A model generated the notes under the pieces. That model had not been told where the DNA came from. It saw only the letters and a program-made list of their open reading frames with translations, and searched no databases. From Bacillus massilinigeriensis (GTDB lineage: Bacteria > Bacillota > Bacilli > Bacillales > Cytobacillaceae), in contig NZ_LT630337.1 of assembly GCF_900117315.1 (NCBI RefSeq), forward strand, positions 3,781,720 through 3,845,719: a stretch of DNA of 64,000 nucleotides. The letters run 5' to 3'. How positions within the stretch are numbered: the stretch's first letter is position 1; each line of letters begins with the position of its first letter. Positions 8,422-15,180 of this stretch are shown here, in pieces. Made by a program: the position numbers and the translations under genes.

Positions 8422-8763
8422 ATGGGGAAAAGATTAGGGAAGGATGATTTTACTCCTGGGTTTGTGCCACATCATAATCATGGTTCTGTTGATTACACAT
8501 CGGTGGCAGATGGGCATGTACATCAGTGTTTGGACGTGACCTCCCCGCCTATTCAGACGGAGGATGGAAATCATATTCATTATACTGAGGGTTATGTTTT
8601 GTTCGAGGATGGCCATAATCATCATTATCGCGCCTATTCTGGGCCAGCAATTCCTGTTGGTAATGGGATGCATGTTCATTATTACAATTTCGAAACCTCG
8701 TTGGATGATGGACATAGGCATAAGATAAGAGGAGTCGATCAGCCTGCACCTGGAAATAAGTAG
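8422..8763 (+). CDS. ymaF: YmaF-family histidine-rich protein
   Basis: A short protein made of repeats built on GH.H motifs (HHNHGSVDYTSVADGHVHQ, EDGNHIHYTEG, EDGHNHHYRAYSG, VGNGMHVHYYNF, DDGHRHKIRG). This pattern matches the Bacillus YmaF family; its function is unknown, and the ordered His residues suggest metal binding. GGGAGG at 8409-8414 is seven bases from the ATG at 8422; an ATG two codons earlier at 8416 is too close to it. No partner gene is adjacent. Confidence 0.82.
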   Translation: MGKRLGKDDFTPGFVPHHNHGSVDYTSVADGHVHQCLDVTSPPIQTEDGNHIHYTEGYVLFEDGHNHHYRAYSGPAIPVGNGMHVHYYNFETSLDDGHRHKIRGVDQPAPGNK

Positions 8764-8869
8764 GGAGTTAATGCTTCATTGGTCTAATTTTGAGAAGAGG
8801 TAATCTTGGAGTTTATCAGACCTTTTTGTAGAAAAAAACCCTCTTGTATCAAGGTTTCAGTGTAATTCA

Positions 8870-8883
8870 ATCAAACGTTTGAT
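8870..8883. promoter_or_regulatory. ATCAAACGTTTGAT palindrome, site 1
   Basis: Perfect 14-bp palindrome, preceded by AATTCA. The same core recurs at 9040, 10503 and 55090. It may be an operator for a dimeric repressor such as a TetR-family protein, or a third small dispersed repeat. Confidence 0.55.
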
Positions 8884-9039
8884 TAATTATTTTAGTACCT
8901 TATTGATGCAGTTCATAGCCATAATATGCAAATAACTCCCTAGATTCCTAGAATTATAGGGGTGCCACCATCGAAATTTCAGTTAACATATTCCCTATCC
9001 TCGAGAAATCCCTTTATATCATGCATTCATCCTAATTCA

Positions 9040-9053
9040 ATCAAACGTTTGAT
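9040..9053. promoter_or_regulatory. ATCAAACGTTTGAT palindrome, site 2
   Basis: Same 14-bp palindrome and same left flank (CTAATTCA) as site 1. It lies about 16 bp before REP copy 9. Confidence 0.55.
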
Positions 9054-9068
9054 TAACAGATTTTTATA

Positions 9069-9111
9069 GGGTGACAGGCACCTTCCAAAAAGTGGAAGGT
9101 GCCTGTCACCC
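9069..9111. repeat. Family 1 REP palindrome, copy 9
   Basis: Full palindrome with an AAAAAGT centre. It ends 7 bp from the stop of the FusB-like gene. Confidence 0.95.
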
Positions 9112-9118
9112 TTTTAGG

Positions 9119-9748
9119 TTACCCTCTTGCGATGAAATCGTTTAGCTTTTCTAGTGAGGTGATGTTTTGATTGCATTTTTGGCTGTCTTCGCAGATGTAG
9201 TTGCCTCTTTTGGTGAAGGTTCCTTGTACGGCTCCTTTTGTTTCGGTCATGAACATGCCGACTGGCTCCAGTTTGTTGCAGATAGCGCAAATTCCTTTTT
9301 TATTCAGAGGGCTAAATGTCCCCTGCAGCCCAACAAGCTTTTCACCATGATAGGCCACGAGAAATTTCTTTTGCGAGCCCTTATCATCCCAGCCTAAGTA
9401 GGATAACTCGGTCAAATCCATTTTTTCCAATGGTGGGACCTTTAACTTCTTGGCTTTTGAAAGTACTTTTTTTACGGATTGCTGGGTCACCTTGAAGGGA
9501 ATTACGTAAGGCTTTAATTGGGATAAAAATTCTTCGGCTTGATCCCGGTCCTTTATTCCTACGATTGGTGCTAGCAATTGCTTTTGCTCAGCATTTAACT
9601 CTTCAAACAAATTTAACACGGCTTCTAAAGCAAGTGATTCTAATGCATTTAGCACGCCTTTATCGTTCACGGTCGAGTGTCCATTGATTAGCTTCTGGGT
9701 TTGAATCTTAATAAAATTGAATTGTTCGTTTCTAATGAAGGGTTCCAT
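9119..9748 (-). CDS. FusB/FusC-type elongation factor G-binding protein
   Basis: A 209-aa two-domain protein: an N-terminal helical bundle (FIRNEQFNFIKIQTQKLING) and a C-terminal FBP zinc-finger domain with CAICNKLEPVG and YICEDSQKCNQNI, giving a four-cysteine zinc site. FusB-family proteins bind EF-G and release stalled EF-G from the ribosome, giving fusidic acid resistance; chromosomal Bacillus homologues are common. Start at the ATG at 9748, eight bases after AAAGGAG, rather than the GTG three codons upstream that overlaps that site. The gene is monocistronic. Confidence 0.88.
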   Translation of the reverse strand: MEPFIRNEQFNFIKIQTQKLINGHSTVNDKGVLNALESLALEAVLNLFEELNAEQKQLLAPIVGIKDRDQAEEFLSQLKPYVIPFKVTQQSVKKVLSKAKKLKVPPLEKMDLTELSYLGWDDKGSQKKFLVAYHGEKLVGLQGTFSPLNKKGICAICNKLEPVGMFMTETKGAVQGTFTKRGNYICEDSQKCNQNITSLEKLNDFIARG

Positions 9749-9861
9749 TTGATTCACTCCTTTACTTGGGGAAACCCATAGTTCACAAGTCTTCTTTTAC
9801 ATTACAAGGTTTTGGAGTGATAAGATAGGCAGAAAATAATTAAGAAATAATCTCGCCATAT

Positions 9862-9890
9862 AAAAAAGCACTGAATTTTTTCAGCGCTTC
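9862..9890 (-). terminator. Rho-independent terminator of the CD3324-like gene
   Basis: On the minus strand AAGCGCTGAA and TTCAGTGCTT form a stem with a four-base loop, followed by a run of six T. It ends 3 bp past the stop of the 9893-10162 gene. Confidence 0.85.
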
Positions 9891-9892
9891 AT

Positions 9893-10162
9893 TTATCTTT
9901 TATTCGTGTATACAATTTTTTTAACGGTTTCAACGGAGAGGTAATACTCATCTGCTAGTTGATCAATCGATTGGCCATTTTTGAATGCTCTTTTCATTTT
10001 GGCGTTTCTTTCGTCAATTAGCTTTCTTGTACCTGAACGTGTCCCCCACTTTTTTCGGGTTGGTTCAGGTCTTGGAATGTATATCATTTCTCCTTGAACA
10101 TATTTTTGAATTTCTGATATCAGCTTCTCAGGTAAAATAGCTGTCGCTTTTACATAGGCCAT
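9893..10162 (-). CDS. CD3324-family (Mor-like) small DNA-binding protein
   Basis: An 89-aa basic protein that begins MAYVKATAILPEKLISEIQ, contains the conserved YIPRPEPTRKKWGTRSG segment and ends in a helix-turn-helix (QSIDQLADEYYLSVETVKKIVY). This is the widespread CD3324 family, related to the Mor/C transcription activators; targets are unknown. Start at the ATG at 10162, nine bases after AAGGAG; an extension upstream has no ribosome site. A terminator follows immediately. Confidence 0.8.
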   Translation of the reverse strand: MAYVKATAILPEKLISEIQKYVQGEMIYIPRPEPTRKKWGTRSGTRKLIDERNAKMKRAFKNGQSIDQLADEYYLSVETVKKIVYTNKR

Positions 10163-10237
10163 TTTTGCCAGCTCCTTATTCTTTTTTTTGAAAAATAAGG
10201 GCAAAGCCAATGTATCAGAAAAGCTCACTTGGGCGAT

Positions 10238-10333
10238 TTATTCATTATTCCACCCCATGCAAAGTATCGCCTTCCCAATACCAGGCTTTGCATGAGACGC
10301 TGCAGTATGCGACATGCCCATCTCGCGTGCCAT
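10238..10333 (-). CDS. Candidate 31-aa small protein
   Basis: A short ORF begins MAREMGMSHTAASHAKPG and ends GWNNE. Its main support is an excellent ribosome site, GGGGAGGTGATAGG directly before the ATG. It lies 75 bp upstream of the CD3324-like gene on the same strand and could be a leader peptide or a genuine small protein. I recognise no family. Confidence 0.35.
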   Translation of the reverse strand: MAREMGMSHTAASHAKPGIGKAILCMGWNNE

Positions 10334-10422
10334 CCTATCACCTCCCCGATCCATTATCGATTTACTGTTCAGCCATAGCTGCATTTGGTTTCCATTATAA
10401 TACAGAATGAAGTTCGGTTAAA

Positions 10423-10465
10423 GGGTGACAGGCACCTTCCAATAAATGGAAGGTGCCTGTCACCT
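10423..10465. repeat. Family 1 REP palindrome, copy 10
   Basis: Left arm GGGTGACAGGCACCTTCCA, centre ATAAA, right arm TGGAAGGTGCCTGTCACC. It is 70 bp from copy 11, with a palindrome between them. Confidence 0.93.
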
Positions 10466-10494
10466 GGAAATTCCATTCAGTTCAAGGCTTCAAC

Positions 10495-10524
10495 CCAATT
10501 CAATCAAACGTTTGATTGAATTGG
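10495..10524. promoter_or_regulatory. ATCAAACGTTTGAT palindrome, site 3 (30-bp perfect)
   Basis: The conserved 14-bp core lies inside a perfect 30-bp palindrome (flank CCAATTCA and its complement). It sits between REP copies 10 and 11, upstream of neither neighbouring start codon. Confidence 0.6.
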
Positions 10525-10535
10525 TTAGCGGAAGA

Positions 10536-10576
10536 AGTGCCAGGCACCATCCAGAAAATGGATGGTACCTGTCACC
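10536..10576. repeat. Family 1 REP, copy 11 (CCATCC variant)
   Basis: Diverged copy: left arm AAGTGCCAGGCACCATCCAG, right arm GGATGGTACCTGTCACC. It lies 2 bp after the stop of the DUF4097 gene. Confidence 0.9.
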
Positions 10577-10578
10577 TC

Positions 10579-11439
10579 TTAATATATCTCTACCTTCCCG
10601 CTGGATACGGTTATGTCGATGTTGTGGGTTCCTGCTCCGTGGGTACCTTGGATTTTTCTGCTTTCTTGTTTTTCAATAGTTAGTGGAAAGTCTTCGAATG
10701 AAATGTTTCCCGAACTTGTTTTTCCATCTAGTTTGAAGTCAGCGTCTTTTGGTAAATCAAGGTTTATCTTTCCAGAACTTACGTGAATATCCACGTCATC
10801 TATTAATTTGTCCATTTTGACATTTATTTTACCAGAGGAGAGGTCCCCTTCTAATCGACCAACAAAATGATTTAAGTCAACATTTCCAGAGCTTAGATTG
10901 ATCGAGCTCTCTTTAGTAATTATGGAGTTGACGGTGAGATTACCTGATGCTCCGTTATGTTCAAAATTATCTACATCTAGGTTTTTCAACTGAATGTTTC
11001 CGGAGCCTAAATCAATTGAAAGATCGTCGAGTTTAATTGGATTGCTTTTTGACTTTCCATCCATATGGATACTTCCAGAGCCTAATGCAATTGATAAATC
11101 TTTATGGTAGTCTTCAGGAATGTAAACCTTTAAATTCGTCTTACTGAAGAACGGAGTCCATTCAAACCAATTCCTTTTGTAGGTAACCTTAATCGTATCG
11201 CCGTCCTTGTCAACGTGTACTTTCCCTTTTCCATCTAGTTCAGCCTTTAATTGATCATTGTTGACTGGAATAATCGTTGTTCTTGCTCCAGCTGCTTCAA
11301 GCTCAATGGAATCAATTCTCTCCGAAACATGCGCCTGGTTGCCCTTCTTCCCAAACGAAAGCCAGCTCTGCTCGGTCACAAAATGATAAATAATATATAT
11401 CCCAATCAAAACGAAAAAAATCACTAATATCTTTTTCAT
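10579..11439 (-). CDS. DUF4097 beta-strand repeat protein, LiaG-like
   Basis: A membrane-anchored 286-aa protein with one N-terminal helix (MKKILVIFFVLIGIYIIYHF) and an extracellular beta-solenoid. Repeated motifs such as LGSGSI, LSSGNVDL, VSSGKINL and SSGNISF about every 20 residues are typical of DUF4097 and of LiaG in cell-envelope stress operons. No liaRS genes are adjacent, so the LiaG link is by similarity only. Start chosen at the ATG at 11439, after GAGGGATAGCG, because the signal anchor begins there. Confidence 0.82.
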   Translation of the reverse strand: MKKILVIFFVLIGIYIIYHFVTEQSWLSFGKKGNQAHVSERIDSIELEAAGARTTIIPVNNDQLKAELDGKGKVHVDKDGDTIKVTYKRNWFEWTPFFSKTNLKVYIPEDYHKDLSIALGSGSIHMDGKSKSNPIKLDDLSIDLGSGNIQLKNLDVDNFEHNGASGNLTVNSIITKESSINLSSGNVDLNHFVGRLEGDLSSGKINVKMDKLIDDVDIHVSSGKINLDLPKDADFKLDGKTSSGNISFEDFPLTIEKQESRKIQGTHGAGTHNIDITVSSGKVEIY

Positions 11440-11540
11440 CGCTATCCCTCTTTCTTCACATTTCTTAATCTTATTGTAAAGCAATTACGGAAATTTACCA
11501 TTGTTCTGGAGCATGAATTGTTTCTCAGACCTGCGACTGA

Positions 11541-11583
11541 GGGTGACAGGCACCTTCCAGGAAATGGAAGGTGCCTGTCACCC
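11541..11583. repeat. Family 1 REP palindrome, copy 12
   Basis: Full palindrome with a GAAA centre. It lies beside the terminator of the HD-GYP gene. Confidence 0.95.
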
Positions 11584-11585
11584 AT

Positions 11586-11622
11586 CAAAAAAGCCCTGTA
11601 GAGCATTTACTCCACAGAGCTT
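11586..11622 (-). terminator. Rho-independent terminator of the HD-GYP gene
   Basis: On the minus strand AGCTCTGTGGAG and CTCTACAGGGCT form a long stem with two mismatches around TAAATG, followed by six T. Confidence 0.82.
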
Positions 11623-11643
11623 CACTGATAGACGCCCAACTTA

Positions 11644-12555
11644 CTACTTTATTATCGCTTCCTTTTTCAACAATTCCTCTAACGCATTAACCACTTCTGG
11701 ATCGTACTGGATGCCGGATAAGCGTTTTAGTTCGTCCAAAGCAAATTGTGGTGAAAGGGCTTTGCGATACGCTCGGTCATCTGTCATGGCGTCGTAGGAA
11801 TCACAGACGGCGATAATTTTTGCCCCAATGTGAATCTCGTCGCCTTTTAGACCGTATGGATAGCCAGAGCCGTCAATTCGCTCGTGATGCTGTTCGATGA
11901 TGTCTGCAAGGTGGCTAAAGCTAGTTCCCCTGACGATATCCGCCCCGTCGCTAGGGTGTTTTTTTATCATCTCGTATTCTTCCATTGTTAATTTTTCGGG
12001 CTTGTTCAGGATTTCAACAGGGGTATTTATTTTACCAATATCGTGAAGCTCGGCCGCACGAGAGAAATTAATCATCGTTTGGTGGTCAATTTCTAGCTTT
12101 TTGGCTACCTTCAATGTTAAAGAGGCAACCCTTTCGCTGTGATTATATGTAAATCGATCCTTTGACTCTACCTTTCTAGTTAAATCGTGTAAATTACGTA
12201 AATCCTCGCTAATTTGTTGAAAGGTCGGTTCCGTAATAATCCACAAATAAGATACATCGGTTTTAGCCCTGAAAAATACTGAGCTCTTCAGGCCTTTGAC
12301 GGAAAAATAATCATGCGCCTTAAGACTTTTCTTTTCACCTTCATGGTCATATTCCATTTCACCGCTTAAAATATAAACAAACTCATAGGTTTGAGGATTA
12401 TCGCTAGGGTATACAAAGAAAAATTTATCCTTAAAAACGGTTTGAAACATGATATCTACGCCATTTTCTCGACCGAGGAGACTTAGCTCATTGGAAAATC
12501 GTCGCACGATATCCACATGTTTCCCTCTATTAAAAAACTTAATACCATCCACCAT
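11644..12555 (-). CDS. Cupin + HD-GYP c-di-GMP phosphodiesterase
   Basis: A 303-aa soluble protein with an N-terminal cupin-like sensor (YEFVYILSGEMEYDHEGE, residues 57-74) joined to an HD-GYP domain. Metal ligands are visible: HDIGK (171-175), H200 in MIKKHP, HH at 223-224 and the signature DGSGYPYGLKG (228-238). HD-GYP proteins hydrolyse c-di-GMP to pGpG or GMP. The start follows AAGGAGATTTC. A diguanylate cyclase gene lies upstream on the same strand with a 207-bp gap, so they may form a make-and-break pair. The cupin ligand is unknown. Confidence 0.9.
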   Translation of the reverse strand: MVDGIKFFNRGKHVDIVRRFSNELSLLGRENGVDIMFQTVFKDKFFFVYPSDNPQTYEFVYILSGEMEYDHEGEKKSLKAHDYFSVKGLKSSVFFRAKTDVSYLWIITEPTFQQISEDLRNLHDLTRKVESKDRFTYNHSERVASLTLKVAKKLEIDHQTMINFSRAAELHDIGKINTPVEILNKPEKLTMEEYEMIKKHPSDGADIVRGTSFSHLADIIEQHHERIDGSGYPYGLKGDEIHIGAKIIAVCDSYDAMTDDRAYRKALSPQFALDELKRLSGIQYDPEVVNALEELLKKEAIIK

Positions 12556-12762
12556 GAAATCTCCTTGTGCTATAACTAATAACTGATTTTTAAGGTTTTG
12601 ATAATACTTTCATTTGAGTTTAGTATCTTTATATAATCGGAAAGGATGCTCCCCAAAATACAGGATACTGTATCAGTTGGAAAAATTGTATTCTAATGTT
12701 ATAAATATACATTTTTTACATTATATACTCTCCAAAGACATATTTCTACAATTTTCACCTAT

Positions 12763-13959
12763 TCAATCTGTCATTTCGTTATATAGTACTAACCTTTTAG
12801 ATTCACCTAGAGCTTTTGCCCTATACAGAGCTTTGTCTGCCTTTCTTTTTAAATCCTCTTCCATTTTTCCGTCATCAGGAAAATATGACGTGCCTGCACT
12901 ATAGGAAACCTTAATTTCTTGATTGGCTACAAGTATTTTATGGTTGTATAAATATTCATCTAGCCTTTTAATCAGCGTTTCTACTTTTTCCTTTGTTGGC
13001 GTTTTCATAATAAACATAAATTCATCGCCTGCATATCGATAGGCAGTGACGTCTTCATTCGTGAGGCTCTTCATTCCTGCTCCCAGCTGAATTAAATAGC
13101 TATCCCCTACCTCATGCCCGAAACGATCATTGATTCCTTTTAAATTATCAGAATCTAGCATAATTAAGGCGAGCGAATTTTCAGTTTTTAAGGCTGTGGA
13201 AAAATTGTTGTGAAAGGCCCGAAAATTGCCTAGTCCAGTCATTTCATCTCTTAAAGACATTTCAAATATTTTTTTATATAAACGAGCCGTTTCAATTGAG
13301 CTAAGGACCTGGTTACCGATAATCAGGAGCAGCTCTTCATGTTCTTTCCGGTAAGCAAACTCTTTATGGCATTGGGCAGAAATGACCCCTTTTGCATGGC
13401 CGTCGATAATCAACGGAACAAAGATACAAGTGTTGGTGTCATCCTGGCCGAAAACATCAAAATCCAAGCGAAGATCCTTTTTTGTTTTTACATGAAGGGT
13501 TTGCTTTGTTTGAAGTACCTTGGATGTAATGTTATCCTCGCTAAATTCCAGAGGCGAGTCATGGAATTCAACACCCTCATCAACTAAAAACGGGAAATGG
13601 ATGATCTGCTTTTTCTCGTCGTATATTGCTAGGTAAAAGGCGTCTGTTGGCATAACTAACGAGACGAGCTCATACGCCTTCCTCAGCAGGACTTCTTCGT
13701 TCAAGGTCTTTGCGCAGGTCTGAGCAAAGTCAGCCAGAATTCTTAAGTGGTCGTTCAACCAATGAAGGGATTCGATCTTTTTATGCAGAGAAATGACATG
13801 CTCTTCAAGCTCATTAATCCCCTCCATCCCAACATCCTTTGCCTCATTTTTCAACAGTCTAAGGGCTGGATGGTCAACGGAAAACTTTTCATTTTCGATG
13901 TCGAGTAAAATATTATTTACGCTGCTGATCAATTTCTGATTCCTATCAATATCGCCCAT
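12763..13959 (-). CDS. GAF-GGDEF diguanylate cyclase
   Basis: A 398-aa soluble protein: a short helical N-terminus, a GAF domain (about 75-225; MPTDAFYLAIYDEKKQ, VPLIIDGHAKGVIS) and a GGDEF domain (about 235-395) with LRDEMTGLGNFRAF, a metal site LDSDNLKGINDRFGH and the active-site loop RYAGDEF (308-314). AGDEF is a common functional variant of GGDEF, so c-di-GMP synthesis is likely. I see no RXXD inhibitory site. It lies upstream of the HD-GYP phosphodiesterase gene and next to two riboswitch-controlled genes. Confidence 0.9.
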   Translation of the reverse strand: MGDIDRNQKLISSVNNILLDIENEKFSVDHPALRLLKNEAKDVGMEGINELEEHVISLHKKIESLHWLNDHLRILADFAQTCAKTLNEEVLLRKAYELVSLVMPTDAFYLAIYDEKKQIIHFPFLVDEGVEFHDSPLEFSEDNITSKVLQTKQTLHVKTKKDLRLDFDVFGQDDTNTCIFVPLIIDGHAKGVISAQCHKEFAYRKEHEELLLIIGNQVLSSIETARLYKKIFEMSLRDEMTGLGNFRAFHNNFSTALKTENSLALIMLDSDNLKGINDRFGHEVGDSYLIQLGAGMKSLTNEDVTAYRYAGDEFMFIMKTPTKEKVETLIKRLDEYLYNHKILVANQEIKVSYSAGTSYFPDDGKMEEDLKRKADKALYRAKALGESKRLVLYNEMTD

Positions 13960-14063
13960 ATTCCCACATCCAGAATACTAAATATTTTGAAAATTCATTA
14001 TTCGTTGGTTGTTTTTGTTATATTTAAATAATTCTATCACAAAATTGCTTGTGGGACAAGTTG

Positions 14064-14107
14064 GGGTGACAGGCACCTTCCAATTTTTTGGAAGGTGCCT
14101 GTCACCC
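14064..14107. repeat. Family 1 REP palindrome, copy 13
   Basis: Full palindrome with a CAATTTTTTG centre. It lies between two divergent genes, an exception to the usual post-stop position. Confidence 0.93.
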
Positions 14108-14168
14108 TGATTCCACTTTCCCCCAATTTTCAAAGACATTTAGCCCCTTTTTACTATTAGATGAAAAA

Positions 14169-14197
14169 TTATAGTTATCTATTAAACAGGATATAGT
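14169..14197 (+). promoter_or_regulatory. Candidate sigma-A promoter of the riboswitch leader
   Basis: TTATAG and TATAGT are separated by 17 bp. The predicted transcript would start near 14204, just before the riboswitch aptamer at 14211, which is the spacing expected. Confidence 0.5.
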
Positions 14198-14210
14198 AAA
14201 ATAATGATAG

Positions 14211-14287
14211 GGTACAGCCAGGGAAACCTGGTGTCACAAAGCTATGGGGCTAAGGGAGTTTTCCTATGTCAGCCAGCTGCCGTTACC
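14211..14287 (+). ncRNA. c-di-GMP-I-type (GEMM) riboswitch, variant form
   Basis: The leader has the GEMM architecture: a closing stem GGTA/TACC, a GAAA-tetraloop hairpin CCAGG-GAAA-CCTGG (14218-14231), a joining segment TGTCACAAAGCTATGGGG in place of the usual GGGACGCAAAGCCACGGG, CTAAGG, and a second stem ending CAGCCAGCTGCCG. It resembles the variant with UAU after AAAGC. The strong ribosome site AGGAGGAG starts at 14291, four bases after the closing stem, so control of translation is plausible. The downstream gene encodes a secreted protein, a common c-di-GMP target. Confidence 0.75.
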
Positions 14288-14304
14288 AAAAGGAGGAGAA
14301 GGTA

Positions 14305-15174
14305 ATGAAATCAAAAAAGTTATTAAAGGTTTTATCGAGTGTTTTTGCACTCACACTAGTCTTTGGAACCACCTCTATGGCAAGCGCTAAGAGCACAGAT
14401 CATGGGAAATCGCAACAAAAGACTACTCAGAATGACAACTCTAGCAAGCAAAAACAAAGCAGTAGCACAGAAAAAGATCAAAAGCAGAACAGCAAGACAG
14501 AAAGCAGCAAGAAATCAGAAGATAAAAAGGCTACTAACCAAAAGAGCAAGTCTTCTGATAAGAAGGTCGAAAAGAAGAAGGAAGCTAAGAAAAAAGTTTC
14601 TATCAAATCTAAGGTTGGAAAAACTCTTGAAAAGCGTGTTAATGCCTCTGAAACTAGTATTAATAAGATTACAAAATCAATCGATGCATACTTTAAGGTA
14701 AATGAGGAAGGCAATACCGAAAAAACTTTATCAAAAAAGTATGCAAGTTATAAGTATAATAGCTACAAAGGAAAACTTAAGGCAGAAATCAATAAGCTAA
14801 AAGCATTCGACAAGCAAATTGCAAACTATAAGAAAAAATATAAATCTCTTCATGTAGAATTAGATGCATTGTCTGCAAAATCTAAGGAGCTACAAAAACT
14901 AGCTGCATCTGAGATTGAGCGGGTTCTAACACTAGCAAAACAAACTTACGCTCCTAAGGAAGAGGAAGCAACTACTCCTGAGAGCGGTGCTACAACACCA
15001 GAAACTAGTACTACTGCTCCTGAAACCGGGGCTACAACACCGGAAACTGGTACTACTGCTCCTGAAACCGGGACTACAAACCCAGATACAGATACTACCA
15101 CTCCTGATACTGGATCCACAACCCCAACTCCGGATGCTGGGACTTCAACGCCTGACAGCGGAACAAATGCATAG
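14305..15174 (+). CDS. Secreted lysine-rich protein with Thr/Pro-rich tail
   Basis: A 289-aa exported protein: signal peptide MKSKKLLKVLSSVFALTLVF cleaved near SMASAKS, a highly charged K/Q/S-rich linker (about 30-115), a helical region (about 115-220, with SINKITKSIDAYFKVNEEG) and a tail of TTPETGTTAPETG-type repeats. There is no LPXTG, so it is probably held by charge or other wall interactions. The ATG at 14305 is chosen because AGGAGGAG precedes it; the same frame runs upstream through the riboswitch. It is probably a wall-spanning or matrix protein controlled by c-di-GMP. Confidence 0.82.
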   Translation: MKSKKLLKVLSSVFALTLVFGTTSMASAKSTDHGKSQQKTTQNDNSSKQKQSSSTEKDQKQNSKTESSKKSEDKKATNQKSKSSDKKVEKKKEAKKKVSIKSKVGKTLEKRVNASETSINKITKSIDAYFKVNEEGNTEKTLSKKYASYKYNSYKGKLKAEINKLKAFDKQIANYKKKYKSLHVELDALSAKSKELQKLAASEIERVLTLAKQTYAPKEEEATTPESGATTPETSTTAPETGATTPETGTTAPETGTTNPDTDTTTPDTGSTTPTPDAGTSTPDSGTNA

Positions 15175-15180
15175 GATTTA

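Larger units (their letters stand above)
8764..9068. other. Intergenic region with two TCAAACGTTTGA palindromes
   Basis: No gene is supported in these 305 bp. The region carries two copies of AATTCAATCAAACGTTTGAT, listed separately, 170 bp apart. Nothing else is recognisable. Confidence 0.6.
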
